This document shows, piece by piece, positions 16,365 through 25,909 of a stretch of 52,082 nucleotides of DNA. This DNA comes from Bacteroidales bacterium. Lineage in GTDB: Bacteria > Bacteroidota > Bacteroidia > Bacteroidales > VadinHA17. Where the stretch lies: the NCBI GenBank assembly GCA_003157015.1, contig PMIJ01000062.1, positions 1 to 52,082 of the forward strand. Reading direction: 5' to 3'. The notes under the pieces were generated by a model. That model ran no database searches, was not told where the DNA came from, and worked only from the letters and a program-made list of their open reading frames with translations. Position numbers and translations under genes: made by a program. Position 1 is the first letter of the stretch, and the number at the start of each line of letters is the position of its first letter.

Positions 16365-19300
16365 TTAGGCTTTAATTTTTGCTTTGGGCTCCTCAATCAT
16401 TTCATTTGGTTTGGGCGATGTGTCATACATTAAAGCGGTTGCAACGAATACAGAGGAATAAACGCCTGTTCCGATCCCAACCAGAAGTGCAAACATGAAT
16501 CCGCGGATAACAGCACCACCGAAGATGAACATCGCGACTATTGTAAGGATTACTGCAAAGGTTGTGTTTATTGTTCTGCTAAGTGTTGCGTTCAATGCCA
16601 TGTTAAGAACTTCCCTGAACGGACGTTTACGGTATAACGGAAGGTACTCTCTTACCCTGTCGAAAACGATTACAGTATCACTGACAGAGAACCCTATTAC
16701 TGTTAGGATAGCCGCTATAAATGACTGGTCAATCTCCATGGAGAATGGCATATGGCCCCACAGCAATGAATAAACTCCCAGAACCAGCATAACATCGTGA
16801 AACAATGAAGCTACAGCTCCGAAGCCATATTGCCAGTAGCGATATCTCATAAAAATATAAAGGAAGATAAGAACGAGAGCAATCCCAACTGCGTAGAAAG
16901 CATTAATTTTGATATCTGCTGCTACAACCGGACCGACAGTCTCCGAACTTTGCCTGTATTTACTCATGAAAACCTCTTTTGTCACACCAGCAGGAAGAAA
17001 GCTCGTAAGTCCTTCAAAAAGTTTGGCATCAACCTCATCTTCCGCTCCGTTTTCATTGATCTTATACTTTGTCGTGATTTTTACCTGATCTTGTTTCCCG
17101 TAGGTAACTACTTCAGGAAGGTCACCGAAGACCACATTTAACTTTGATGCAATCTCCTCAGTGACAACGGGTTTATCAAATCTTACAACAAATGTTCGTC
17201 CTCCTGCAAAATCGATACCGGGGTTAAGTCCTCTGACAAATAATGAAATTATACCCGAGGTAATAATGATTCCGGAAGCAATATAAAAGTATTTTCTGAT
17301 GCCTATGAAATCTATCTTTGTGTGTTTGAAAACATTGGCAGTAATATTAATTGAGAAGTGCAGGTTGACATTCCTTTTAAGAAGAGCTTCATAAATCAGT
17401 CTTGTCAGGAAAATAGATGCGAATACGGATGTCAAAATCCCTATAATAAGAGTAGTTGCAAAACTTCTGATAGGACCTGTACCAAATACATACAGTACAA
17501 TTCCTGTAAGCATTGTTGTTACTTTTGAGTCGATAATGGCAGGATAAGCACGCTTGTAACCGTCGGCTAATGCCAGCTTTATCCCCTTACCGTTTCTTAG
17601 CTCCTCCCTGGTTCTTTCAAAAATAAGAATGTTTGCATCAACGTCCATACCCATAGTAAGAACAATACCCGCAATTCCGGGGAGTGAAAGCACTGCATTC
17701 AGTGAAGCGAGCACCCCAAAGAGAAGGAAAAGGTTGGCAAACAGAGCAATATCTGCGATTGTGCCAGCACTCTTGCTGTAATAGAAAACCATAAATGCAA
17801 GAACGAGAGCGAATGCTACAAAAAATGAGATAAATCCTGAATTAATTGCCTCCCTTCCAAGGGTCGGTCCAACAACTGTGTCAGAAATAATATGAGTAGG
17901 AGCCGGTAGTTTACCTGATTTTAAAATATTTGCAAGGTCTTCAGCTTCTTCTATTGTGAAACTTCCTGTTATTTCGGTACTTCCTGCCGTGATCTCATTC
18001 ACAACTTTTGGATATGAACGTACATAACCATCGAGTACCACTGCAATACAGCGCGAGATGTTTTCACGTGTCATTCTTGCCCATGTTTTTGAACCTTCAG
18101 AATTCATGGACATATCAACCTTCACATTACCCGTAACGTCAGTCGATGTTCTTGCCGATGTTATTGCATCTCCTCCGAGAGGGGCACGGCCATCACGCGT
18201 AGTTATTTTTATCGCATGAAGCTCATACATAGTTTTTGTGGGGTCCTGCGGATATGGATTCTGGCTCCAAAGAAGCTTAAGGTCACGGGGAAATAAAGCT
18301 TTTATCTGATTCATTTTCAGATAGGAGTTAACCTTTGCCGTATCCTTTGCATTAGATATTCCCACCATACTTGATGCCAGTGGCTGTCCCTGTGCTGTTA
18401 CCCTTGGAATGAGTATACCGAATAAAGGATTCTGAAGTGTAAAACCTGCACGTGTGGTCGCCTCAGCAACTTTTGTGGTATCTTTATTTATAAGGTCAAG
18501 GAGTGACTGGGCCTTTTTCGAAGTGTCTGATACTGCTCCTTTTTGTGTTGGTTCCTTTGTCTTTACATTAGCTTTCTCAGTATTTTCTTTCTCCTTATTA
18601 GCCTGAATTTCTTTTAAAAGATTATTAGCCCTTGAAAGATAACCAATTATCTCGCTGTTTTCATACGTCTCCCAGAATTCAAGGTTGGCTGTTCCCTGTA
18701 AAAGCTCGCGAACACGTTTTGGATTATTTGCTCCCGGAAGCTGGATAAGTATTTGTCCTTTGGTTGCAAGCTGTGTTATATTAGGCTGCACAACTCCGAA
18801 ACGGTCAATCCTGGTACGAAGAATATTAAATGCATTTGTAATAGCTACAGTGACTTCACTGTCGAGAACTTTTAAGACCTGATCGTTTGTGGAGTTAAAA
18901 TTGATCTTATCTTTTAGCTCAACTGTGCCAAACACAGAAGCAAGTTTTGCATTGGGATCAATCTCCTGAAAAGCCTTTCCGAACAAGGTCAGATAATCTG
19001 ACTGGCTAGATTTCTGAAGCTCTTTAGCACGGGCAAGGGCTGCGTTGAAGGTTTTATCAGGGTTATAGTTTGAAAGAGCTTTTAAAACATCTTCAACTGA
19101 TACTTCGAGAATTACGTTCATCCCGCCTTTCAGGTCGAGACCAAGGTTCAACTCTTTCTTCTGACACTCTTTAAATGTGTTTCCAAGGAAACTCCATTTT
19201 TCTTTTGGCAAAGCGGATACGGAATCGAGGAATTGGGTCTCTTTTACCAGGTCTCCGTTTGCATAAGCTCTTGCTTCTTTCTTTACCTTATAAGTTGCGA

Positions 19301-19376
19301 CAGTAAATGAAAGCTGATAAATAGATACCAGCCCTAATGCAATTGCCAGAACGATAATAGCTGCTTTATTCTGCAT
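16365..19376 (-). CDS. secDF: Protein translocase subunit SecDF (fused)
   Basis: This 1003-residue inner-membrane protein uses the proton gradient to pull secreted proteins through SecYEG. SecD and SecF are fused in one chain, as is usual in Bacteroidota. N-terminal TM1 is at about 5-25, followed by a large periplasmic SecD region (P1) containing LNLGLDLKGGMNVILEVSV (about 76-94). The first six-helix RND-like bundle (about 505-665) has MGMDVDANILIFERTREEL. A second set follows TM7 with the SecF signature NPGIDFAGGRTFVVRF (about 717-732) and a last bundle with FSVSDTVIVFDRVRE. A Lys/Thr/Glu-rich insert lies at about 245-285. It has its own promoter and terminator. The neighbouring tatA and LolD-like genes make this an export-related block. 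Confidence 0.97.
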   Translation of the reverse strand: MQNKAAIIVLAIALGLVSIYQLSFTVATYKVKKEARAYANGDLVKETQFLDSVSALPKEKWSFLGNTFKECQKKELNLGLDLKGGMNVILEVSVEDVLKALSNYNPDKTFNAALARAKELQKSSQSDYLTLFGKAFQEIDPNAKLASVFGTVELKDKINFNSTNDQVLKVLDSEVTVAITNAFNILRTRIDRFGVVQPNITQLATKGQILIQLPGANNPKRVRELLQGTANLEFWETYENSEIIGYLSRANNLLKEIQANKEKENTEKANVKTKEPTQKGAVSDTSKKAQSLLDLINKDTTKVAEATTRAGFTLQNPLFGILIPRVTAQGQPLASSMVGISNAKDTAKVNSYLKMNQIKALFPRDLKLLWSQNPYPQDPTKTMYELHAIKITTRDGRAPLGGDAITSARTSTDVTGNVKVDMSMNSEGSKTWARMTRENISRCIAVVLDGYVRSYPKVVNEITAGSTEITGSFTIEEAEDLANILKSGKLPAPTHIISDTVVGPTLGREAINSGFISFFVAFALVLAFMVFYYSKSAGTIADIALFANLFLLFGVLASLNAVLSLPGIAGIVLTMGMDVDANILIFERTREELRNGKGIKLALADGYKRAYPAIIDSKVTTMLTGIVLYVFGTGPIRSFATTLIIGILTSVFASIFLTRLIYEALLKRNVNLHFSINITANVFKHTKIDFIGIRKYFYIASGIIITSGIISLFVRGLNPGIDFAGGRTFVVRFDKPVVTEEIASKLNVVFGDLPEVVTYGKQDQVKITTKYKINENGAEDEVDAKLFEGLTSFLPAGVTKEVFMSKYRQSSETVGPVVAADIKINAFYAVGIALVLIFLYIFMRYRYWQYGFGAVASLFHDVMLVLGVYSLLWGHMPFSMEIDQSFIAAILTVIGFSVSDTVIVFDRVREYLPLYRKRPFREVLNMALNATLSRTINTTFAVILTIVAMFIFGGAVIRGFMFALLVGIGTGVYSSVFVATALMYDTSPKPNEMIEEPKAKIKA

Positions 19377-19434
19377 TTGTCTATTCTTTTGGGATTAGCT
19401 ATGATTATTTCAATATTCTTCTTCGATTGAGGCG

Positions 19435-19462
19435 CAAAGATATTAAAATTTTATAAAAACAA
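19435..19462 (-). promoter_or_regulatory. Promoter of secDF
   Basis: On the minus strand an exact -7 element TATCTTTG (19435-19442) has a TTG (19460-19462) 17 bases upstream in the -33 position. The secDF start is 58 bases downstream of the -7 element. Confidence 0.55.
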
Positions 19463-19592
19463 TCATTTATTAATCAGGTGAAATAATGGAAAATAATTGT
19501 CCAGTCAGCGAAACTGTTATGGGAGCATATAACTTCTGCCGATTAGCAGTATCTCATTAACGGCCTAAAATCTTAACTTAATTCAGGATGGG

Positions 19593-19723
19593 AGATTAAG
19601 ATTGCTTCGCTTCGCTCGCAATGACTGTGTAAGTAATGATATTCCGCTTAGGTTGAAAACTAAAGTAAAAAAAAGTTCCAGGTCATTGCGAGGATCCGCC
19701 TGTTGGCGGAGACGAGGCAATCT
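19593..19723. repeat. Palindromic intergenic repeat, family 2
   Basis: The left arm has ATTGCTTCGC...CGCAATGAC (19601-19624). The right arm has GTCATTGCGAG...GACGAGGCAATCT (19682-19723). They are inverted copies over about 25 bases with an internal mismatch. The right arm carries a nested perfect hairpin TCCGCC-TGTT-GGCGGA. This type of GCAATGAC palindrome resembles dispersed repeats seen in many bacterial genomes. Confidence 0.65.
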
Positions 19724-19793
19724 CACGACTTAAGAGCAATTATGGTCAAAAATTGCCCCACTTACATACCTGGAAAAGGGATTGCAGTGTCAA

Positions 19794-21278
19794 TCATTGA
19801 ACCAGTTTATCATAATCAGTCTCAAGAGGCTTTCTCTTGATGAAATCGAAAAGAGTGAGACTCCTGATATTAAAGAAAAAGTTCCAGTAATCCTGCAAAG
19901 CCTGGACATAAGCTCTTTTATTCTGGTCCTTTCTGCTGTCAGCATCATTTAGATCGAGGACTGCAATCTTGCCAATTAGAAAACGCTGTTTAGTCACTTC
20001 ATATCTCTTCATTGCAACTGTATCAGATTTTGCTGCTATTTCAACCTGGTACTTCTGGAGGTTAAATTGTTCTACATCGAGAAAAAGATTCTGCTGAAAA
20101 TCCACCAGTGCCTGGTTTGCCTGGACCTGTGCCAGCTCGAGACTCGATTTTGCCATCTGGTATCTGCCTTTGCCCAGACCCCAGTCAAGTATTGGCAAAG
20201 TGAATTGCATGCTTACCAGCTGCGAGTTGCTAAGATGATTATAGGCAGCATTGACATCAAGTGCCTGCTGTGAATACCCGAGAGATGCGGAAATGCTTGC
20301 ATTAAGTCCTTTTGATGCTCTTGCCTGGGCCTCATTGCTCTGGGCATTAAGAACATTGATCTGCTGGTTTAGAATATCAGGGTTATTTTGGAGAGCCAGG
20401 TCAAGTACTTCCTTCATATCAACTTGTAATTCGGGAATATTATCAGGAAGAATCAATTCAAGCCTGACATTTTCATTGTAGCCGAGAAATGAGCGTAGCC
20501 TGATTTCTTTATCACGCAAATTCATATCTGCCTGTTTTCTGGCTGTCTCCGCATTAAGCCACGAAAGCTGCATCTCCAGTAGCTCGTCTTCTGCAATGGT
20601 TCCCAGCTGGTATCTGCCTTTTGCTATCCTGTACAGAGTATCTGCATTGGAATAGTTCATTTCTGATATCTGCTTGTTTATTTGTGCCAGGGCGAGGGAA
20701 AAGAAATTCATCACTGCATTCATATGAACACCTTCAATATTTGAAAGATATGTTTTCCGGGCAGCATTATATTTCACCGGCTCTATCTTCTTTTGCCATT
20801 TAAGGGTATTATATTGTCTTATAGGCTGAGTAATACGAATATAGGCAGGATCGGAAATATAGTTCACAGGAAGCTTTAACGCAATGTCTTTATAAAGAGT
20901 CAGATCCGAGCTCAATGCTATTACTGTACCTGTTGGACCGATGTTCTGGGAAAGAGAAAGGGTTCCCATTGTACTTATTGTATTTTTTGACGTATAGATA
21001 TACTGATCGGACCCCGAATCGTAGACTTTTGTGAGACCATTGTTGAAATCAGGGGTAATGCCTGTGAGCGTAAGTGATGGAAGATACTGTGCCTGGTATG
21101 ATCTGTATTCCCAGTAGCTGGTACGGAACCTGTGTTTTGCGATCAAAGCGTTGGGAGACTGTTCCTCCGAAAGTTTTATGACCTCCTCGAAAGTCAGCTT
21201 TTTTACCTCCTGTGCTAATACTTCCTTTGAGAAAAAAATAAACATTACTATCAATGAAAATACAACTATCTTCTTCAT
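19794..21278 (-). CDS. TolC-family outer membrane efflux protein
   Basis: This is a 494-residue outer-membrane factor with a signal peptide (about 1-22, ending VLAQ) and two repeats of the long-coiled-coil OEP domain. The pattern LALQNNPDILNQQINVLNAQSNEAQARASKGLNASISASLGYS (about 295-340) is typical of the second repeat's entry helix and strand. It forms a trimeric channel that lets a tripartite pump expel substrates or peptides. It is the last gene of the adaptor/permease/TolC operon and begins 75 bases after the permease stop. Substrate is unknown. Confidence 0.93.
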   Translation of the reverse strand: MKKIVVFSLIVMFIFFSKEVLAQEVKKLTFEEVIKLSEEQSPNALIAKHRFRTSYWEYRSYQAQYLPSLTLTGITPDFNNGLTKVYDSGSDQYIYTSKNTISTMGTLSLSQNIGPTGTVIALSSDLTLYKDIALKLPVNYISDPAYIRITQPIRQYNTLKWQKKIEPVKYNAARKTYLSNIEGVHMNAVMNFFSLALAQINKQISEMNYSNADTLYRIAKGRYQLGTIAEDELLEMQLSWLNAETARKQADMNLRDKEIRLRSFLGYNENVRLELILPDNIPELQVDMKEVLDLALQNNPDILNQQINVLNAQSNEAQARASKGLNASISASLGYSQQALDVNAAYNHLSNSQLVSMQFTLPILDWGLGKGRYQMAKSSLELAQVQANQALVDFQQNLFLDVEQFNLQKYQVEIAAKSDTVAMKRYEVTKQRFLIGKIAVLDLNDADSRKDQNKRAYVQALQDYWNFFFNIRSLTLFDFIKRKPLETDYDKLVQ

Positions 21279-21353
21279 TTATATATTTTAATAATTTATT
21301 CCATTTTCCCTGCCCCCCTGGAGGAAGATTCCGGACTGGAAAAACAGAAGGGG

Positions 21354-22742
21354 TTATTCATATCTTAATGATTCGATGGGGTCTTTTTCCGAGGCTCGCT
21401 TGGCTGGTGAGTAACCGAATATTACTCCAACTGCTGCAGAAACACCAAAGGCAATAAATACGGAGAAGAATGAGACAATTGTCATAATTCCTGCCAGTTG
21501 TTCAATCAGTTTTGCCATAATTACTCCGAAGAACACGCCGATAAAACCGCCGGAAACGCTTATCAGAACTGCTTCTGCCAGAAACTGGACGACAATATCC
21601 ATTTTCTTGGCTCCGATTGCCATCCTGGTACCAATCTCTTTTATTCTTTCCATAACTGAAGCAAACATTATGTTCATGATTCCAATTCCGCCTACAATGA
21701 GTGAAATACTGGCTATGGCTCCCAGAACAATATTAAAGATGTCTTTTGTTCTCTGCTGCTGCTTTAACAGTAATTCGGGTACAGTTATTTCGAAATCTTT
21801 TACACCTGTATGTCTTCTGGTAAGCATACGGCTGAGTATTTCAGTTGTTGGCTGAAGCTGTTCAGTCTCATTCACCTGGACAACTATCCGGTCGAGCTGG
21901 TTGTAATTCGTTTCAGTATCGCTCGATGCATCGGAGCTGCTTACTACAACTCTCGACATGCCCCCACCTGGTCCTCCACCACCTCCGAAAAACTGCATCG
22001 AGGTTGCCTCAGATACCAGTTTTGTATTCAATAGAGCCCTGTTCTGGTATCTTAAAAGCATGGTCTGGATCGGAATATATATGTTATCGTTGTAAACATT
22101 AACTCCTTTTTCTTCAAATCCTGTAAGGCTGACATTGGTCTTTTGAAGAACTCCAATTACCTTCAGCCAGATACCATTAAACTTGATATACTGCCCAAGA
22201 GGATCAATTTTGCTAAAAAATTTTGCTCTTATATTTGCACCTATAATACAAACCTGGATTCCGTTCTCTTCCTGAAAAGAGTTAAAAAATGCACCTCCCA
22301 CAAGTGGCAGATTGTACAGGTAGAAATAATCATTCGATACTCCGACTAGCTTAGCAGTATATTTTGCCCCGTTTAGCATCGCCGTGGAGTTAAAAGAAAT
22401 CTCAGGACTTATTCTTTTGACGGATGGGAGTGTTTGTTTAATAGCTTCAACATCAAGCAGATTGAGCCCACGTGAAAATTTCTTTTGTTGTTTCTCCCCT
22501 TCTGTTGTAGAAGTAGTCTTATCGGGAATCACAGGATTGATAAGGATATTATTTACTCCCACCATCTTCATCTGTTCCATTATTTCCTGTTTAGCGCCTT
22601 TGCCAATTGCCAGCATGGCAATAACTGCAGCAACTCCAAATATTATTCCGAGAGCCGTCAGCATCGATTTCAGCTTGTTCGAGACAATGGATTCGACTGC
22701 AATTTCTATATCGTGGAAATATCTTAATATAAATTTGAACAT
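21354..22742 (-). CDS. MacB-like ABC transporter permease (FtsX fold)
   Basis: This 462-residue inner-membrane permease has an N-terminal TM helix (KSMLTALGIIFGVAAVIAMLAIG, about 25-47), a MacB periplasmic core domain (about 50-320) and three C-terminal FtsX helices (about 335-450) containing MNIMFASVMERIKEIGTRMAIGA, the element that couples to the ATPase. A glycine-rich stretch (GGGGGPGGG) lies in the periplasmic domain at about 254-262. There is no ATPase domain, and no ATPase gene sits beside it, although Bacteroidota operons of this type usually carry one. The nearest candidate is the LolD-like gene at 15046. Role: mechanotransmission-type efflux or extrusion with the adaptor and TolC. 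Confidence 0.93.
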   Translation of the reverse strand: MFKFILRYFHDIEIAVESIVSNKLKSMLTALGIIFGVAAVIAMLAIGKGAKQEIMEQMKMVGVNNILINPVIPDKTTSTTEGEKQQKKFSRGLNLLDVEAIKQTLPSVKRISPEISFNSTAMLNGAKYTAKLVGVSNDYFYLYNLPLVGGAFFNSFQEENGIQVCIIGANIRAKFFSKIDPLGQYIKFNGIWLKVIGVLQKTNVSLTGFEEKGVNVYNDNIYIPIQTMLLRYQNRALLNTKLVSEATSMQFFGGGGGPGGGMSRVVVSSSDASSDTETNYNQLDRIVVQVNETEQLQPTTEILSRMLTRRHTGVKDFEITVPELLLKQQQRTKDIFNIVLGAIASISLIVGGIGIMNIMFASVMERIKEIGTRMAIGAKKMDIVVQFLAEAVLISVSGGFIGVFFGVIMAKLIEQLAGIMTIVSFFSVFIAFGVSAAVGVIFGYSPAKRASEKDPIESLRYE

Positions 22743-22761
22743 TTTGTTCCTGTTTTGGTAA

Positions 22762-22920
22762 TTAGTTTTTTATTGATGATTGTATCGGAACCTGTCCATT
22801 TTTTGGCTGACCTGCCTGACCCGATTGTCTGACCATTATTCTCCTAGAGGAGGTATCTTCCTGGTTTACCTGCTTTCCGGGCGCCTGGTTACCTCTCATA
22901 TTCTGAAATCGTTTCATCAT
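22762..22920 (-). CDS. Small 52-residue ORF directly in frame after the adaptor stop codon
   Basis: Immediately after the TAA of the adaptor gene (22921-22923) the same frame continues with ATG ATG and 52 codons to a TAA at 22762-22764, 19 bases before the permease start. The peptide (MMKRFQNMRGNQAPGKQVNQE...) is rich in Gln, Gly, Asn and Arg, with no membrane segment. Seen: an open frame, stop-start adjacency and an exact fit in the space between two operon genes. Two explanations fit: a translationally coupled small protein, or the tail of a longer adaptor now separated by a stop. The preceding adaptor tail (GPALGRGGMPDITP) has a similar Gly-rich, low-complexity character. Confidence 0.45.
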   Translation of the reverse strand: MMKRFQNMRGNQAPGKQVNQEDTSSRRIMVRQSGQAGQPKNGQVPIQSSIKN

Positions 22921-24300
22921 TTAGGGAGTGATGTCAGGCATCCCGCCACGGCCCAATGCCGGACCCGCTTCTTCTTTGGCTTTTTCAGCTTCCTGCCTGA
23001 TCTTTAATTCTTCTTCTTTCTTTGCTTTCTCGCGTTCTTTGATAACCGAGATTAATTCCTGTCCTACCAGTTTATAGTTTTCGGGTTTTTCAGGGGTATT
23101 TAAATAGACCTGGACCCCTGGCTTCAAACCTTGCTCAATAACAACATTGTTCTCATTTGATTCTCCGAGAACGACAACTTGCCTTGTCCCGTTTTTAAGA
23201 TAAACAAAAGGTATGCTGTCTACTCCTGTCTGAACACTCTCAAGAGGGATAAATGTAATGTCGCTGATTGTTTTAGTTATAATCTTATTACCTGTGGTCA
23301 TAGAAGGTCTTAAAATCGGATCGGAACCATCCACTTCAATTACCACTTCAAACACTTTTGCATCGGCGTTCGGCAACTGTTCCCCTATATTGGCAACACT
23401 GGTCACTGTTCCCGTATATGATTTTTCAGGAAATGCGTCAACAACAATTTCGACATGCTGCCCTGCTTTGACTTTGCTAACATCTATTTCATTAACATAA
23501 GTCTTGGAAATCATTGATGACATGTCAGGAAGGGTAGCCACAACATTATCCCACGGACTGATTGAAGATCCGACTTTCCTTTTTGAACCCATCCTGTCGC
23601 GTTTATAAATTATCATACCAGAAGAGGGAGCAGTAATAATAAATTTAGATAATACTACCTGCAGATCGCCGACCCTTGTGCGTTGTTCTGAGAGGTTTGT
23701 CTGATTCGTGTGCATATCTGACTTTGCCTGTTCCACTCTCAGTGAATAACCTCTGATTGCCTGATCGAGTGAACGATTTGCCTTATCGAGTGAAATTTCC
23801 GCCTGACGGATAGTTGTAGGAGGTTCAAATTTAGATTGCTGAAGGGCTATTGCAGCCTCTTCAACCGAAAACCTGAGGTTTTTTATATTATCCCTTAAGT
23901 TGCTGAGAGTAACTGCAGTATCAAGGATTTTCATTTCGAGATTGGTTTCATAGGTCGTGAGTTTTTCCAACTCATCCTTCAGGCTGTTGTCAAATGAAGT
24001 TCTGTCGAGTGTAGCAACATAATCTCCTCCCTTGACCTCGGTACCTTCAGGCACCATATCTGTTATCTTTATATCCATTGCCCTTATATTCCTGCTTTGA
24101 GTAAACTCAGGACCAATTATGTCAGTCGACTTCTTTGCCTGTAATTCACCTGTTGTAGTGACAATTATATCAAACTGACCCTTTTTAGATTCGGCATAAA
24201 GGTTTGCAATTTCTTTCTTAGAGGTCACCTTGCTGAAAACAATCAGAATTATAATTGCAAGTACAGCTATGATGCCTGTGATAATGAGTGTTCTTTTCAT
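22921..24300 (-). CDS. HlyD/MacA-type periplasmic adaptor protein
   Basis: This is a 459-residue membrane-fusion protein. An N-terminal anchor helix (about 6-24) is followed by the barrel-sandwich (lipoyl) half IVTTTGELQAKKSTDI, a long coiled-coil hairpin (about 105-215), the second lipoyl half ITAPSSGMIIYKRDRMG (about 218-234), the beta-barrel domain (VKAGQHVEIVVDAFPEKSYTGTVTSVA, about 272-298) and a membrane-proximal domain. The C-terminus has a charged helix (KEREKAKKEEELKIRQEAEKA) ending in a Gly-rich tail. It links the MacB-like permease to TolC. It is the first gene of the operon and is followed in frame by the small ORF at 22762. Confidence 0.93.
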   Translation of the reverse strand: MKRTLIITGIIAVLAIIILIVFSKVTSKKEIANLYAESKKGQFDIIVTTTGELQAKKSTDIIGPEFTQSRNIRAMDIKITDMVPEGTEVKGGDYVATLDRTSFDNSLKDELEKLTTYETNLEMKILDTAVTLSNLRDNIKNLRFSVEEAAIALQQSKFEPPTTIRQAEISLDKANRSLDQAIRGYSLRVEQAKSDMHTNQTNLSEQRTRVGDLQVVLSKFIITAPSSGMIIYKRDRMGSKRKVGSSISPWDNVVATLPDMSSMISKTYVNEIDVSKVKAGQHVEIVVDAFPEKSYTGTVTSVANIGEQLPNADAKVFEVVIEVDGSDPILRPSMTTGNKIITKTISDITFIPLESVQTGVDSIPFVYLKNGTRQVVVLGESNENNVVIEQGLKPGVQVYLNTPEKPENYKLVGQELISVIKEREKAKKEEELKIRQEAEKAKEEAGPALGRGGMPDITP

Positions 24301-24458
24301 TAAAAAATAATTAGTGAATTCTAAAAACTGTTGCTAATGTATTAAAAAGGGTTCTCCCCGTTTAGTCATTAACAATTTTTAACATAAATACTTATAAGGA
24401 TTAACAGCCATATAACAGCAATGCAGGCTTATGAATATGGCTTAATCTGAAGAAATAT

Positions 24459-25841
24459 TTAACTCCTTTTCGCAATTCCTATTACTGTATTTGCAAGTTC
24501 ATCCGCTTCCTGCTCAGTTCGTCCCTCTGCATAGATTCTCATTATTGGTTCTGTATTCGATTTCCTTATCTGAACCCATCCGTTCGTATATCCGATCCAT
24601 AAACCGTCTCTTTCATCAGTCAATTGACCTTTGAAATGATCCTTTACTGCATCGGTGATCTTTTTGAAGTCTGCAGCAGAATCTAGTGCAAGCTTTTTCT
24701 TGGCAATTACATAGTGTGGATATAATTTTCTCAAAGCTGAGCATTTCATTTTGCTTTTCGCCAGATGCGACAGGAAAAGGGCCATTCCAACAAGGGCATC
24801 ACGACCATAATGAAGTTCGGGATAAATAACTCCCCCGTTACCTTCCCCGCCAATAATTGCATCACTTTTTTTCATCTCCTCAACAACATTAACCTCACCT
24901 ACAGAAGCGGAAAAATGTTTGCAGCCATAGCCTAAAGTTATATCGCTCAAAGCCTTTGTTGAAGAGAGATTTGATACTGTATTTCCAGGTGTGTTTTTAA
25001 GAACATAGTCTGAAACTGAAACAAGAGTATATTCCTCTCCAAACATAGTTCCATCTTCACAAACAATAGCAAGACGATCAACATCAGGGTCAACTACAAA
25101 ACCAAGATCGGCCTTTCCTTTAACAACAAACTCTGAAATGCTTTTAAGGTTTTCTGGAATCGGTTCAGGGTTATGTGCAAAATTACCGTCAGGAATTGTA
25201 TTCAGTTCAAGAACTTTTTTAACGCCTAAAGACTTTAGCAATTGTGGCAGAATTATTCCACCGACTGAGTTTACGCAATCAATGGCCACTGTTAGACCGG
25301 CACCTTTAATTGCACTTATATCAACAAGATTTAAAGCCAGAATCAGATCAATATGCTTCTTTGCCCAGGTTTCGTCAAGCTCAATGGATCCGGTAAAGTC
25401 GTTCGAAATAAAATTAAAATCTTCTTTTGCAGCAATTTCAAGTACTTCCATGCCATCAAGGGCAGAGAGAAACTCTCCGTTCTCATTAAGAAGTTTCAGC
25501 GCATTCCATTCTGCAGGGTTATGGCTTGCAGTAATAATAATTCCACCATCAGCATGTGTTCCCGTGACTGCAAGCTCCACAGTCGGTGTTGTCGCCATTC
25601 CAAGATCAACAACACTGATTCCCAGGCTTCGAAGTGTAGTGATTACCAGGATATTTACCATGCCACCCGATTTACGAGCATCCCTTCCGACAATTACTTT
25701 TAATCCGCTCTTTTTATGTCTTAACTGTATCCATGTCCCGTAGGATGCTGCAAATTTCACAATATCAACAGGAGATAAGCTTTCTCCGGGTTTACCACCA
25801 ATTGTTCCCCGGATACCGGAAATAGATTTTATAAGTGCCAT
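24459..25841 (-). CDS. Alpha-D-phosphohexomutase, phosphoglucosamine mutase-like
   Basis: This is a 460-residue enzyme of the phosphoglucomutase/phosphomannomutase superfamily. ATG 25841 (MALIKSISGIRGTIGG) is chosen; the frame extends to 25886, but the extra residues are unlike the family. The active-site phosphoserine is in TASHNPAEWNALK (about residue 103). The Mg loop is DPDVDRLAI (about 250-258), the sugar-binding loop is GEGNGG (about 330), and the phosphate-binding loop RKSNTEPIMRIYAEG lies near the C-terminus. The opening SGIRGTIG and close match to GlmM-type motifs suggest glucosamine-6-P to glucosamine-1-P conversion for the cell wall, as this is the usual bacterial member. Phosphomannomutase activity cannot be excluded. 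It diverges from rluB. Confidence 0.9.
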   Translation of the reverse strand: MALIKSISGIRGTIGGKPGESLSPVDIVKFAASYGTWIQLRHKKSGLKVIVGRDARKSGGMVNILVITTLRSLGISVVDLGMATTPTVELAVTGTHADGGIIITASHNPAEWNALKLLNENGEFLSALDGMEVLEIAAKEDFNFISNDFTGSIELDETWAKKHIDLILALNLVDISAIKGAGLTVAIDCVNSVGGIILPQLLKSLGVKKVLELNTIPDGNFAHNPEPIPENLKSISEFVVKGKADLGFVVDPDVDRLAIVCEDGTMFGEEYTLVSVSDYVLKNTPGNTVSNLSSTKALSDITLGYGCKHFSASVGEVNVVEEMKKSDAIIGGEGNGGVIYPELHYGRDALVGMALFLSHLAKSKMKCSALRKLYPHYVIAKKKLALDSAADFKKITDAVKDHFKGQLTDERDGLWIGYTNGWVQIRKSNTEPIMRIYAEGRTEQEADELANTVIGIAKRS

Positions 25842-25863
25842 AACGATTAGGTTTTCAGACTTA

Positions 25864-25871
25864 CAAAGGTG
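25864..25871 (-). promoter_or_regulatory. Near-consensus -7 element for the phosphohexomutase gene
   Basis: CACCTTTG on the minus strand differs by one base from TAnnTTTG and lies 22 bases before the start. It partners the divergent element at 25910, both in a 96-base divergent spacer. Confidence 0.35.
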
Positions 25872-25909
25872 CAAAAAAATCATCAAATCATAATATCACC
25901 AAATAATTG

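Larger units (their letters stand above)
19377..19793. other. Intergenic gap with secDF promoter and palindromic repeat
   Basis: This 417-base gap lies between the secDF start and the TolC stop. It contains the secDF promoter (19435-19462) and a large inverted repeat (19593-19723). Beyond these I see only AT-rich DNA; no short ORF with a convincing start was found. Confidence 0.6.

Noticed and set aside
25138..25743. 201-codon plus-strand ORF inside the phosphohexomutase gene
   Set aside because: It is a shadow of a well-conserved enzyme gene, with low-complexity composition.
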